Below are positions 15,832 through 24,866 of a DNA stretch of 32,039 bases, in pieces (the first letter of the stretch is position 1; every line of letters starts with the position of its first letter). The stretch is from NCBI GenBank assembly GCA_009783705.1, contig WRCX01000017.1, positions 1-32,039 on the forward strand, in the 5' to 3' direction. The notes below the pieces were generated by a model, which ran no database searches, was not told the origin of the DNA, and saw only the letters and a list, made by a program, of their open reading frames with translations. The translations under genes and the position numbers were made by a program. This DNA comes from Candidatus Bathycorpusculum hydrogenotrophicum. Lineage in GTDB: Archaea; Thermoproteota; Bathyarchaeia; Bathyarchaeales; Bathycorpusculaceae.

Positions 15832-16179
15832 TTATGGGGGTTGTTTGGCACGGTGGCCTTCACCGTATTGGAAAGGTCTGCCCAGATTTTTAACAAGTTT
15901 TTTAGCAAAGACTTCATCCATGTTCATGTTTGGACAAGCAAGGCGACTGGTGTCTAGGATATAGAAAATCACATCTATGAGTTCCTCTGCAATTTTTTCT
16001 TCACCTAGTCCTTTCTTCCATGAATCACTGGCTTCACCAAGTTCAATGAAGGCAAACAGCAACTTTTTTGGAATATCCTCGGGTTTATTGTAGAAGCCCT
16101 TGGCTATAACTAAAGCTTCAATCTCTTTTTTCATCTCTTCCAGATGCAACTCTGCAACTCCTAATCCAACACTCAACAC
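15832..16179 (-). CDS. MazG-like nucleotide pyrophosphohydrolase domain protein
   Basis: The helical core AFIELGEASDSWKKGLGEEKIAEELIDVIFYILD carries the MazG pattern of acidic metal ligands (ExxE, then EExxD). These hydrolyse nucleoside triphosphates or similar to monophosphates; the substrate is unknown here. The maximal frame starts at GTG 16179, but a minus-strand TATA (TTTATATA, about 16185-16192) is only about 10 nt upstream. ATG 16134 (MKKEIEALVIAKG), preceded by GGAAG, is therefore the likelier start. It is a short single-domain form. Confidence 0.75.
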   Translation of the reverse strand: MLSVGLGVAELHLEEMKKEIEALVIAKGFYNKPEDIPKKLLFAFIELGEASDSWKKGLGEEKIAEELIDVIFYILDTSRLACPNMNMDEVFAKKLVKNLGRPFQYGEGHRAKQPP

Positions 16180-17177
16180 CCTGCATATATAAAGACATAT
16201 TTAAAAATCGCTAAAACAACTCCTTTGTGGGGCGTATATTGCGGTATTGAAAAGATTTAGCAAACGTGTTAACCTCAAATTGCCCATGCAACATCAATTT
16301 TGTCATGCCGTTTATTTGATCTAAAACAGGCTGGTACACAACCGGTGACCTGACACATATTCACCTGATGTTCAAATCCTGCCTTCGGCAATAGTGTAGC
16401 AAAATGGTGAGGGTTCAGTCTTGTTGGAGATCCAATTTAACATCCTTATCACGATTTCTTTTCCGGAAAATATGGTGAAATACAGATGTGGAAAAAAGAG
16501 TTTGTGTTGGATATATCTCCACCCAAGTTTGGATTTAAATCCCAGTAGCCTAACCAATTGTATATTTTTGCAATATTTTTTGATTAATTTTTATCTAAAG
16601 CGCCATTAATGATGCTGTTTTTTGCATGAAAGTGGGTTGATTATGAAAAAAGTGTGGGGTGACAAACCTTTTTTAAAGATGGTATTTTTATCACTTTAAT
16701 CATCTTTTTATTTGTGGCTTTTTTGACCTGTGGGAAATGCATCGATGGCTTACTATGTGTAGCTTTGTTGTAGGGTGGGGGGGTGTGGGATGATTTCTTC
16801 AATTGATTTTCTATCTTCGATTTTAAGTGAGATTTTTTTCTTAAATTCTATTCCATAACAGTTACATGACGAAAATCAACACAAGACAGATTTGTCTCAT
16901 GTCTCGCGAAGAAAAATGTTAATATGGAGCACCTTTTTGATGTTACTGCATTGGTAGTGTGACCCGAGTAACAGGTTGAAGTATGTGCGAAATAATGGGG
17001 AAGCGCATTTAATTTCGAGAAAAAGCAATTTACATTTGGCCAAAAGATATCCGCTCGTTTTTTCATATACTCGAGTTAATGCAGTCATCCTATACATGAT
17101 ACAATTCGCATTACTGAATATATATGGCGTGTCAAAAAGGGTTAACAATACCCAAAAAATTGTAAAGGGGAAAAATT
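16180..17177. other. About 1 kb without a recognisable gene
   Basis: Several frames of 60-90 codons occur but none looks like a protein or shows the A/C-rich coding bias. I noted AGACA/TGTCT (16884-16888 and 16893-16897), a TATA box ATATATAT at about 17117-17124, and a GGGG-containing ribosome site before the B-repeat gene. The region may be a long regulatory region, a decayed gene or an RNA gene I do not recognise. Confidence 0.4.
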
Positions 17178-20100
17178 ATGAGCAAAACTATTTCATCTAA
17201 ATTAAAAAACTCTCGTAACCGTTTATTATCTATCTCTTTGGTCTTTGTTGCGATACTGCTGATTTCTTCTCCATTTATTCCTATATTCACACATATGGCA
17301 TCTGCAGAGAATGTGTGGACTGTGACGTTTGAAACTGGCACTGGTACCAATGAACCCAACAGAGTGTACTCAGTTCCAGATGGCGAGCTATTAAAAGACA
17401 TCTATAATGTCGACCTATCTGCTCCTGTAGCAAAACCTGGCTCGCTGTTTATTGGATGGACACCTGTGATTAATGAGAATGAGGAGGTTAAGTCTGATCT
17501 GACCTATACAGCTCAGTGGATAACAGACTTCTCGACACCTAGTCCTACACTCAATCATCAATGGAGCATAGTTCTAAACAATCGTGCATATATACCTTGG
17601 ACCGTGCCGGCTGGTGCGCTTAGTCTTGAGTTTAATGATGTGTCAAATAGCGGTCAGACATACTTGGATTACGCATACATGGTTATAGATGATTCTGGGA
17701 GTGCTTCCATATATTTTCTCTGTCTTACAAGACATGGCGGAAGCAGTGACTATGTGAACTATTTTGGTATACCTGCTACAGCAGTAGCTAGTACAACATA
17801 CAGTGGCCTTAAGTTCTCTGTGTGGAAGCTGGATCTTCCTGAATATGTGGTACGAACCATTATGTCTGGTGGAGTTCTATCAGGATCTTTTAACTGCATT
17901 GTGGGAAGTGGTGGTAATTCAATTAATGGCGTAACCTTAACATTTACAAACGTCAGAGTCGTTGCCGAGCATTACATCTATGTGAATGACCCATATGACT
18001 CTCTAGATGCAGTGCTTTATAGAATAACGCCAGTCGTTGGAATTATCGGTCAGTATGTTACAGCAAATCCACTACATATTATCGGCCATACTTATGATGA
18101 TGTCACATCAAGTGCCAGTAAATCAGGAATTATACCTTCAACGGGTTCTCTGACACTAAAGCTGTATTACCAGAAAAATAGTGCTTACCTTTGGAACATC
18201 AGTAGCATTCTTGAGGGAGTCGAAGAAATTCACACAGTCTACAATGGCCAGATCCAAAAACTTAGTGACTTTATAGATCCTAATCTTCTGGTGGACGGCA
18301 AACTTTTCACTATAATCTGGCCGCCATCCGACCCTGCTGATCCTGCTGCTAAATACATACTCGAAGGCGGCGTTTACATGGAGGATCCTGCAGGTGTTGA
18401 CGTAGGCATTTATACCCAGAACCTAGCAGTTACTCCCGATTACAAGATTTATTATCATGGCAATTACATCTCAGAAAACGCCACTTTGGTTAAACTTGAT
18501 GATGGCCTCGAGTATGAAGATATTACCTATGCTATGGGGCTTCCACTTCCGGTACCTGTTTCTCTCATAATTGACCCGGCGCCTTTGACAGTTATGACTG
18601 CTTCTGCCTCCAAGGAATATGATGGCACTGAGTTAACAAAGATAGATGATGCCCCCATCATTGAGGGTCTTGTAGATGGTATAATCATACCCTATGTTTT
18701 TACCGCTACGTCCCATAACCCTAACGAATATACTGGGTTTCTTGTAAATGGTGAGACAGTGGGCTTTATTTTTACTGGCACACAAATCTATTCTGGTACA
18801 TCTTATAACACTTACGAAATAGTGTGGGCTGACTCTGATGACCCTGATAATTCATTCACTGCTAATAAAAGAAACTATGCAATAAACTCCGAGACTCTCG
18901 GTATCTTGGAGGTTTATACTACCGTTACCTACTATGAAAACTTCCCGAACACCGTTGCTGACTTCAATGGTACAGCACCTGTTGACAACAACCACTACTG
19001 CGCAAATGACACCGTAACTGTTCTGGATAAGGCTGACCTATCAGTTTATGGCTATAGCTTCATCGGCTGGAACACTGAATTAAATGGAACCGGGACACCT
19101 TATGATTCAGGAGACAGTTTCTACATGCCAGACGAGAACGTAGCACTTTATGCACAGTGGATGGCAAAGAGTGATATTGTTGTGACTTTTGATGCTAATG
19201 CTCCTGTTGGTGCTACGGTTGTTTCTGGTCCTACTCCTTTGTCTAAGTTGGTGGAGTTTGCTAGTGCGTATGGTGCGTTGGCTGTTGTGGATGTTTATGG
19301 GTATGAGTTTGATGGTTGGTATACTACTGCTGCTGGTTCTGGTGGTGTGGAGGTAACTTCGACTACTGTTGTGTCTAATGCGGTTGATCATACGTTGTAT
19401 GCTCGTTGGACTGCTGTTAATTACACGGTGTCTGTTGTTGATAGTTTTGCTGTGGTGTCTGGTGCTGGTGTTTATCATCTGGGTGATGTGGTTACGATTA
19501 ATGCTGGTTTGCGTGCTGGGTATACTTTTGCTGGTTGGTTGGTGTCTTCTGGTGGTGTAACTTTGGTTTCTCCGTTGTCAGCTTCAACCTCTTTTGTTAT
19601 GCCTGCAAATAATGTGGTTGTTACAGCCCAGTGGAATTATGATGTTGAGTTTACTGTTATCTATAGGGGTAATTATCATACTCGTGGTGTGGTTCCGACG
19701 GATTATAATTGGTATGGTTATGGTGATAGGGTGACTGTTTTGGATTACGGTGATCTTGCTAGGACTGGTTATTCTTTTCTTGGTTGGTCAACAAATTCCA
19801 CGGCATCTGTGGCAGAGTTCAAGGCTGGTTCTATTTTTACTATTTATGGTGATGTAGAGTTGTTTGCTGTGTGGAGTCCAGATGAGTATACAGTGACGTA
19901 TGAACCTGGTGATCACGGTACGTTTACTGCACAAGTTACCGATGGTTTACATTATGATGATGTAACTCCTGATGCGCCAGTAGTAACCGGCGAAACTGGC
20001 TGGAACTTTACCGCTTGGTCTCCTATTCCATCAGCAACTGTAACTGACAACGCTACTTATGTAGCACAATGGGTTCAAGTGTCTTCGCCTTCTCCTTCGC

Positions 20101-20690
20101 CTTCTCCTTCGCCTTCTCGGTCTGTATCTGTTACTCCTTCGCCTTCTCGGTCTGTATCTGTTACTCCTACTGCTTCTCCGTCTGTATCTGCTTCTCTAAC
20201 TCCTCCTCCAACTGGTGATCCTCATAGAGATATTCCTGATATTCCGCCTGTTGAAGATGTTTTTAGGTGGGCTGTTGTGAATTTGATCCTTAGCATAGTC
20301 GGTGTAGTGTTAGTTGCTGTAGTGTTTGTGCGTGCAATGCTACTTAAAAAGAAGGATGATCGCGAAGAGGGCAAACAGAAGAACACTAATACTAAGACTG
20401 TTGGCGGTGCTGGTTATGGCGGCAAAAATGGTAAGGGTAGTGTTTCTGATGAAAAATATACGCAACGTAGACATCTGTGGCTAATAACTGCTCTGATATT
20501 GGCTGTAGCGGGACTTGTAGTCTTTTTACTCACAGAAGATATGAGCCTTCCAATGGGATGGGTAGACAAATGGACTATTGCAAACACAATTATCCTCATA
20601 GCAGAAATCATAGCCATCATATTCGTATTCAAAACAGTCAAACAAACAAAAACCATCAACACAACATCCACTGACAAAAACACACCATAA
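17178..20690 (+). CDS. Large InlB-type B-repeat surface protein
   Basis: This 1170-residue exported protein begins with a signal peptide (LLSISLVFVAILLISSPFIPIFTHMASA). A Listeria-Bacteroides (InlB B) repeat follows (about 45-115, ending TYTAQW), then a beta-sandwich, MucBP-like and MBG-like segments (SKEYDGTELTKI). At least four more B-repeats end in YAQW, YARW, TAQW, FAVW or VAQW. A Ser/Pro/Thr linker (about 970-1010) and three hydrophobic helices near the C-terminus separated by a Lys/Gly-rich stretch complete it. It probably extends from the membrane to bind partners or substrates; such repeats are common in bacteria and suggest exchange between domains of life. The DNA from about 19185 to 19560 is notably richer in G/T-ending codons than its flanks. 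Confidence 0.88.
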   Translation: MSKTISSKLKNSRNRLLSISLVFVAILLISSPFIPIFTHMASAENVWTVTFETGTGTNEPNRVYSVPDGELLKDIYNVDLSAPVAKPGSLFIGWTPVINENEEVKSDLTYTAQWITDFSTPSPTLNHQWSIVLNNRAYIPWTVPAGALSLEFNDVSNSGQTYLDYAYMVIDDSGSASIYFLCLTRHGGSSDYVNYFGIPATAVASTTYSGLKFSVWKLDLPEYVVRTIMSGGVLSGSFNCIVGSGGNSINGVTLTFTNVRVVAEHYIYVNDPYDSLDAVLYRITPVVGIIGQYVTANPLHIIGHTYDDVTSSASKSGIIPSTGSLTLKLYYQKNSAYLWNISSILEGVEEIHTVYNGQIQKLSDFIDPNLLVDGKLFTIIWPPSDPADPAAKYILEGGVYMEDPAGVDVGIYTQNLAVTPDYKIYYHGNYISENATLVKLDDGLEYEDITYAMGLPLPVPVSLIIDPAPLTVMTASASKEYDGTELTKIDDAPIIEGLVDGIIIPYVFTATSHNPNEYTGFLVNGETVGFIFTGTQIYSGTSYNTYEIVWADSDDPDNSFTANKRNYAINSETLGILEVYTTVTYYENFPNTVADFNGTAPVDNNHYCANDTVTVLDKADLSVYGYSFIGWNTELNGTGTPYDSGDSFYMPDENVALYAQWMAKSDIVVTFDANAPVGATVVSGPTPLSKLVEFASAYGALAVVDVYGYEFDGWYTTAAGSGGVEVTSTTVVSNAVDHTLYARWTAVNYTVSVVDSFAVVSGAGVYHLGDVVTINAGLRAGYTFAGWLVSSGGVTLVSPLSASTSFVMPANNVVVTAQWNYDVEFTVIYRGNYHTRGVVPTDYNWYGYGDRVTVLDYGDLARTGYSFLGWSTNSTASVAEFKAGSIFTIYGDVELFAVWSPDEYTVTYEPGDHGTFTAQVTDGLHYDDVTPDAPVVTGETGWNFTAWSPIPSATVTDNATYVAQWVQVSSPSPSPSPSPSRSVSVTPSPSRSVSVTPTASPSVSASLTPPPTGDPHRDIPDIPPVEDVFRWAVVNLILSIVGVVLVAVVFVRAMLLKKKDDREEGKQKNTNTKTVGGAGYGGKNGKGSVSDEKYTQRRHLWLITALILAVAGLVVFLLTEDMSLPMGWVDKWTIANTIILIAEIIAIIFVFKTVKQTKTINTTSTDKNTP
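20106..20165 (+). repeat. 30-bp tandem repeat, two copies, in the Ser/Pro linker
   Basis: Two exact 30-bp units (20106-20135 and 20136-20165) encode PSPSRSVSVT twice. Shorter CCTTCT-type repeats precede them. They lie in the linker of the B-repeat protein and are expected to vary in copy number between strains. Confidence 0.85.
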
Positions 20691-21116
20691 ACATCCTCTC
20701 TTTATTTTTCTATCTTCCTTTTTGGACGTTTTGAGTTCAAACCTTGCCCTCGGTACCACTCCACCTTTTTGACAAACTACTGCCCAAACTATCAAAACAT
20801 CTGCAAAAGGGCCGGGTAAGGGCTATTTTAGTTCTAATCGGATAATAATCTGGTTATATTTGCAGTACTCAAAAACCTATACATCTGGAAAATGACCCCG
20901 TCCCATATCAAATAGTTAACGGTTTAAGGTAATGTTGCATTGTTTGACTGTTTAGTTTTTTGCATATTGCAAGTTTTTATCTATACTTTTTCCACATCTA
21001 ACTGTGCTCATACAACGCCAGTCGATGATAAATTAACATGTTAACAACAATTGCACTGTAGCGTTACCTTTAATATTTCAAGTTTTTATCCCATAGTTGC
21101 CTAAGGTGAATTATTC
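20691..21116. other. Intergenic region with duplicated promoter-like element before mch
   Basis: Two near-identical 18-bp boxes, ATATT-G/T-CAAGTTTTTATC, occur at 20964-20981 and 21073-21090 (17 of 18 identical). Both contain a TATA-like TTTTTAT. The second is about 30 nt before the mch ATG. No gene is seen. Confidence 0.45.
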
Positions 21117-22079
21117 ATGGTTAGAGCATTAAGCGTAAACCAATTAGCTTGGCAAAAAGCCCAAAAATTCCTCAATAACCCCGAATTGTATGGTGTCGAG
21201 ATTTCAAAATCAAGTGCAGGTGCCATCATTATTGACGCTGGCGTCAAGGCGTCTGGTGGATTTGCCGCAGGGAAACTCTTGACTGAACTCTGCCTAGGAG
21301 GTGCGGCAAAAGTTCAATTAGGCATAAAAAACTATGGCGACATAACTTTTCCCTCCATAACTGTTACCTCGGATCACCCCGCAGTTGCCATGTTGGGCAG
21401 TCAGTTTGCTGGCTGGCGCATCAAAGACGGTGACAACATCGCCATCGGCTCAGGACCTGTTCGAGCCATAGCATTAAAACCCAAAGAAACCTATGAAGAA
21501 ATCGCATACACCGACCAAAGCGACAAAGCAGTTATTGTTCTTGAGAGCAATGTATTACCCACAGATGTTCTTGTAGAAAAAGTCTGCAAAGCCAGTAACC
21601 TAGAAGCCGCAAACTTGATAATAGCTGTTGCTCCAACCGCAAGCGTCGCAGGCTTAACCCAAGTAGCCGGCAGAGTTGTTGAAGTCGGCATTCACAAACT
21701 CCACACACTTGGCCTAGACCCCAAAACTATCCGCTACGCAACCGGCTATGCCCCAATTCCCCCTGTTGGACCCGACTTTGAAGTCGCCATGGCAAGAACC
21801 AACGACGTCATCCTCTATGGCGGAGTCGTTTACCTAACCGTTGACTATGATGACGAAACCAAACTACAACAACTAGTCAATGATGCTCCCTCAATTAACT
21901 CCAAAGATTATGGTAAACCCTTCCTGCAGATTTTCCTCAACGCCGATAAAGACTTCTACAAAATCGACAACAGTCTCTTTGCCCCAGCCATGCTTATGAT
22001 AAACAACGCCAAAACCGGCAAAACCTTTAAGGCAGGAAAAATAAACCCACAAGTTTTAGCCCAAGCCCTGGGCTTCTAA
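21117..22079 (+). CDS. mch: Methenyltetrahydromethanopterin cyclohydrolase
   Basis: This 320-residue Mch interconverts methenyl-H4MPT and formyl-H4MPT in archaeal C1 metabolism, the methyl branch of the Wood-Ljungdahl pathway or methanogenesis. Family features include the N-terminal VNQLAWQKAQKF, IIDAGVKASGGFAAGKLLTELCLGG, SGPVRAIALKPKETYEEI, VAPTASVAGLTQVAGRVVEVGIHKL and TGYAPIPPVGPDF stretches. Length is normal. AGGTGA lies 7 nt before the ATG, a good ribosome site. No other C1 genes are adjacent. Its presence implies a tetrahydromethanopterin-type carrier in this organism. Confidence 0.96.
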   Translation: MVRALSVNQLAWQKAQKFLNNPELYGVEISKSSAGAIIIDAGVKASGGFAAGKLLTELCLGGAAKVQLGIKNYGDITFPSITVTSDHPAVAMLGSQFAGWRIKDGDNIAIGSGPVRAIALKPKETYEEIAYTDQSDKAVIVLESNVLPTDVLVEKVCKASNLEAANLIIAVAPTASVAGLTQVAGRVVEVGIHKLHTLGLDPKTIRYATGYAPIPPVGPDFEVAMARTNDVILYGGVVYLTVDYDDETKLQQLVNDAPSINSKDYGKPFLQIFLNADKDFYKIDNSLFAPAMLMINNAKTGKTFKAGKINPQVLAQALGF

Positions 22080-22094
22080 CTTTAATTTTTAGTT

Positions 22095-22703
22095 CTAATT
22101 TTTTTGTCTATTTTGAAATGTTGGGCGTAGTGCCATCTGGACTGTCAAGGCAATTGTCCAACCTATGGGTATGGTGTAGAGTGCAAGTGTTGCGTTGAAG
22201 AAGCCTGCCAGGGGTAAGTAAGCATTTGTGATGGCTTGGTTAAATCCAAAGCCTATGGGGACTGGCTGGGGTAGGGCTAAGTAGAGTATAACTGACATGA
22301 GTGCAACACGGGTTATGCTGCCTATGGCTGTTGTTGTTGCGAGCCATTTGATGCTGGTGAGTATGTTGGCTTGGGGGTTTTTGCGGCAGTGTATTTTTTT
22401 GCCGATGACTACAGTGGCATACATGCCGATTTGCATGGCCAGGGTAGCGAGTAGATTGTATAGTGGACCGGTGGGAAGGGTGCCTGGAAAAATGACAAAG
22501 AGGACACTTGTGTTTAGTAGGGCTACGGCTATACCTGATATGGGGCTGATTATTAGGAAAGCTATGACTATGGGAATTTCCCAGATTTGGTAGAATAGTT
22601 GTGGTGCGAATGGTGCTGCGAATGCAAGGCCTGTTAGGGCTGGGTTTAGTACAATTGCTAGAGCGGCAAAGACTATGGTTAGGGTGAGTTTTTTGGTGTC
22701 CAC
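22095..22703 (-). CDS. Membrane protein resembling an ECF transporter S component
   Basis: This 202-residue protein has about six hydrophobic helices. They include LTIVFAALAIVLNPALTGLAF at the N-terminus, IPIVIAFLIISPISGIAVALL, LLATLAMQIGMYATVVIG and the C-terminal LYTIPIGWTIALTVQMAL. Size and the N-terminal pattern suit substrate-binding S components of energy-coupling factor vitamin transporters. The substrate cannot be told, and no ECF ATPase or T component is nearby. A TATA-like TTATTCTTAAATAG lies upstream on the minus strand. The gene is convergent with mch. Confidence 0.6.
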   Translation of the reverse strand: MDTKKLTLTIVFAALAIVLNPALTGLAFAAPFAPQLFYQIWEIPIVIAFLIISPISGIAVALLNTSVLFVIFPGTLPTGPLYNLLATLAMQIGMYATVVIGKKIHCRKNPQANILTSIKWLATTTAIGSITRVALMSVILYLALPQPVPIGFGFNQAITNAYLPLAGFFNATLALYTIPIGWTIALTVQMALRPTFQNRQKN

Positions 22704-23019
22704 TTATTGTTTTCCCAAGGTCAATGGTTTTGTTGACTATTTAAGAATAAAGGTTTCGGTTGCATGGAAAAAGTGCTGTTATTTTTGATTATTGATTTTG
22801 GAGTGAATGTGGTATAGCATATCTAATGACCTTTTATTGTGTTGCTGAAAACCAGGATGAAGAAAAGACTGATTAGACAAGAGATAAAAAATCTGAGACA
22901 TCATTACAATTTTGGTCTTGAAACAAGTGATTTAAGTTTAAAATTCTCAAATTATGAATACAAGATGAGTATTTGCTAAAACTATACAAGAAATGATAAA
23001 CGGGCTACAGCAGATGAAA
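22704..23019. other. Intergenic region, A/T-rich
   Basis: It contains the promoter of the leftward ECF-like gene and A-rich sequence with scattered GATGA and CTGA motifs that do not assemble into a convincing C/D-box RNA. Nothing else is seen. Confidence 0.4.
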
Positions 23020-23334
23020 TTACGCGAGAAACTTTAGTACTTCAGCAATTATCAAGCCGATTATAGTGCAGAGACTGGTGTAGATGACGGCTCGGTCTTT
23101 ATCTTCCAAGGCTGACCGTTTATGGTTCTCAATTTTCTGAAGCCGGTCATTGATGCTGTTTAGGGTGTTTTGTAGTGCAAGAATTTGTGTAGCCCCAACT
23201 TGATGAAGCTTCTTAGCTTCTGCAATCTGGGTTTCAAGAGTATCGAGCTTATCGCGTATGTCCTCTATTCTTGTCTCATTTTTGGCTACCCGTTCACGCA
23301 CATGCGAAGTAGTACTCATACCACCAAACCTCAA
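23020..23334 (-). CDS. Coiled-coil protein with C-terminal membrane anchor
   Basis: Residues about 12-75 form a long coiled coil (VAKNETRIEDIRDKLDTLETQIAEAKKL and NTLNSINDRLQKIENH). The C-terminus is a single transmembrane helix (AVIYTSLCTIIGLIIAEVLKFL), so it is tail-anchored with the coil in the cytoplasm. The layout resembles small phage or element coiled-coil proteins, without a firm family. ATG at 23319 (MSTTSHVRERV) is an alternative start. It begins 7 nt after the preceding regulator and is surely in its operon. Confidence 0.65.
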   Translation of the reverse strand: MRFGGMSTTSHVRERVAKNETRIEDIRDKLDTLETQIAEAKKLHQVGATQILALQNTLNSINDRLQKIENHKRSALEDKDRAVIYTSLCTIIGLIIAEVLKFLA

Positions 23335-23341
23335 ACAAGTC

Positions 23342-23689
23342 TCAACACTCAGCCGAACCTCTGGTCTTTAAACCCTTCTCATCGTTTTCTTGCTCTAGCA
23401 GTTTTAGCGCTTTTAGAAGGGCTACCGTTTTTGGATTTGCCCTATCTAGCCAAATAACCCTAACCCTGCCCCGCCGTACCTTTAACCGATAATCCTCAAC
23501 CACAATCCCCTCATTTTTCAAAATCGCAAGATTACGATTAACCTCATTATAGGTACTAGCAGTACTACTAACAAGCCTCATAACCTGCATCTCACGCTTC
23601 TCAACAAGAACCCTCAAAATATTTTGCCTAAGCGAAGAAGCCAATATCTTTCTAAGCTCCAAAAACCCCGCCCTCCAAACACACATCAC
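23342..23689 (-). CDS. Winged-helix transcriptional regulator
   Basis: The frame of 115 residues contains a winged helix: LASSLRQNILRVLVEKREMQVMRLV (helices 1-2), TYNEVNRNLAILKNEGIVVED (recognition helix) and a basic wing KVRRGRVRVIWLD. A Lys/Glu-rich tail follows. The first ATG overlaps the upstream frame by 38 nt; a TTG start at about residue 10 (before ELRKILASS) would remove this overlap and keep the domain. The downstream gene encodes a membrane-anchored coiled-coil protein, so the pair may work together. Confidence 0.7.
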   Translation of the reverse strand: MMCVWRAGFLELRKILASSLRQNILRVLVEKREMQVMRLVSSTASTYNEVNRNLAILKNEGIVVEDYRLKVRRGRVRVIWLDRANPKTVALLKALKLLEQENDEKGLKTRGSAEC

Positions 23690-23981
23690 TACCCATTACT
23701 GCATCCAAACATAGATTAGACAAAAAAACGCCTTGTTGAATTTGATCTATTCGAAAAAAACAAAAAGGAACAGCTTGATAGCTAATATGGCCATAACTAT
23801 TGCAATCTGACCCGGGTTTAAATAACTCCTCTTCAGCATCAGTCTCAACCCCATCCGCCAAGTTTACGTAGCCTGTTTGTGTAGCGTTTTCTTTTAGGGT
23901 ACTCTTTTTTATCAGCTCATAGGCGGAGGGTTTGTTGAAGTATTTTTCAAGTATATTCCACGTCTTGACTAAATTTATCAT
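23652..23981 (-). CDS. Hypothetical protein, uncertain
   Basis: The first about 55 residues (MINLVKTWNILEKYFNKPSA and onwards) look like a real helical protein, and a minus-strand TATA-like run about 30 nt before ATG 23981 would give a leaderless mRNA. The remainder is Cys/Phe-rich and less convincing, and its end overlaps the regulator. It may be a truncated or frameshifted gene. No family is recognised. Confidence 0.35.
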   Translation of the reverse strand: MINLVKTWNILEKYFNKPSAYELIKKSTLKENATQTGYVNLADGVETDAEEELFKPGSDCNSYGHISYQAVPFCFFRIDQIQQGVFLSNLCLDAVMGSDVCLEGGVFGA

Positions 23982-24089
23982 GGTACATCAAGATGTTTTG
24001 CAGGCTAAAAATAAAAAATATCCTTTATTCAAATGTCATCATGACTTTGTTCGCTTCGAAAAGACCCTATCTAAAATGCAAATATCTGG

Positions 24090-24461
24090 TTATTTGAGTG
24101 TTTCAATAAGTTGGAGTAGTTTTTCTTCAGGTGCAGTCTCTAGAAAGGTGTCCATTGTTTTTTCTGATAGGTACAGGGCGGCTTTGGCTTTAGGAGTTAT
24201 TTCATAGAGATCAGATGTGCCGGTGGGTCGGATGGGGCGTTTGCCTTTTTTGGTTATCCAGTTTTGTTGTTCTAGGGCTTGGATTCGTCTGCAGATGCTT
24301 CTGTAGGGGGTGTGACGAAAGCCTTTTATTGTTTTGGTTGTGAGCCAAACGTCATAGGAGATCAGCATCTGTTTTTCTAAGATGCGCAGAATGGTGTGGT
24401 TTAGGGTTGCTTCTTTGCCGCTAAATACTTTGAGTTTTGTGCCTCGAAGCTTGCCCTCCAT
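24090..24461 (-). CDS. Winged-helix DNA-binding protein, 123 residues
   Basis: The region LNHTILRILEKQMLISYDVWLTTK, the helix pair TPYRSICRRIQALEQQNWITKKGKRPIRPTG and the wing SDLYEITPKAKAAL form a winged helix, followed by a short helical tail. It resembles regulators carried by archaeal viruses and plasmids. Upstream are three CTAGTAC-type palindromic sites that could be its operators. It lies close to the other winged-helix/coiled-coil genes, which suggests an element-derived regulatory cluster. Confidence 0.7.
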   Translation of the reverse strand: MEGKLRGTKLKVFSGKEATLNHTILRILEKQMLISYDVWLTTKTIKGFRHTPYRSICRRIQALEQQNWITKKGKRPIRPTGTSDLYEITPKAKAALYLSEKTMDTFLETAPEEKLLQLIETLK

Positions 24462-24557
24462 ATGGTTGGTCTCCTTTTGTTTATGGGGTTGTTGGTTGTT
24501 GTGGGTTATTTTGGTATCTTGTCTTTTTTTGAGGGGGTTGTCTTGGGTATTTTTGGT

Positions 24558-24729
24558 CTAGTACTAGCGAGTGTATAGGGGAAAAAATAAAAATCTCTTC
24601 TATGTTTCCACATTTGATAGGTTTATGTTAAAAATGCCTGTGGTTTGTCGGATTGGGTGTGGGTTTTTTCCAGGGTTTGTTGGGTCTTTTCTAGTACTAG
24701 CGGCATTTTGTCGCATATATTGCTAGTAC
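24558..24729. repeat. Repeated CTAGTACTAG palindromes
   Basis: The perfect 10-bp palindrome CTAGTACTAG occurs at 24558-24567 and 24691-24700, each followed by CG. A third, partial copy GCTAGTAC occurs at 24722-24729. They lie in a gene-free stretch (24462-24866) upstream of the 24461 winged-helix gene and are candidate operators. Nothing else is recognised in that stretch. Confidence 0.6.
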
Positions 24730-24866
24730 AGAAAATTTGGAGGTTGTGGTTTGTGGGAAAACGCGCGCAACAGCCTGTTTTGGTGTTTGGGAAATATATC
24801 TCCTGTTAGTATGGGTCTGTCTGTTTTTTTGAGAGATAGATCGTGAATTGGACATTAAAGCCTCTG

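Noticed and set aside
16361..16395. tRNA-like T-loop GTTCAAATC with a TTCG hairpin
   Set aside because: The flanking bases do not form a T-stem and no acceptor, D or anticodon arm is found.
22850..22905. C/D-box small RNA (GGATGA ... CTGA ... CTGA)
   Set aside because: Box C and C' deviate from RUGAUGA and the guide between C and D' would be only about 8 nt.
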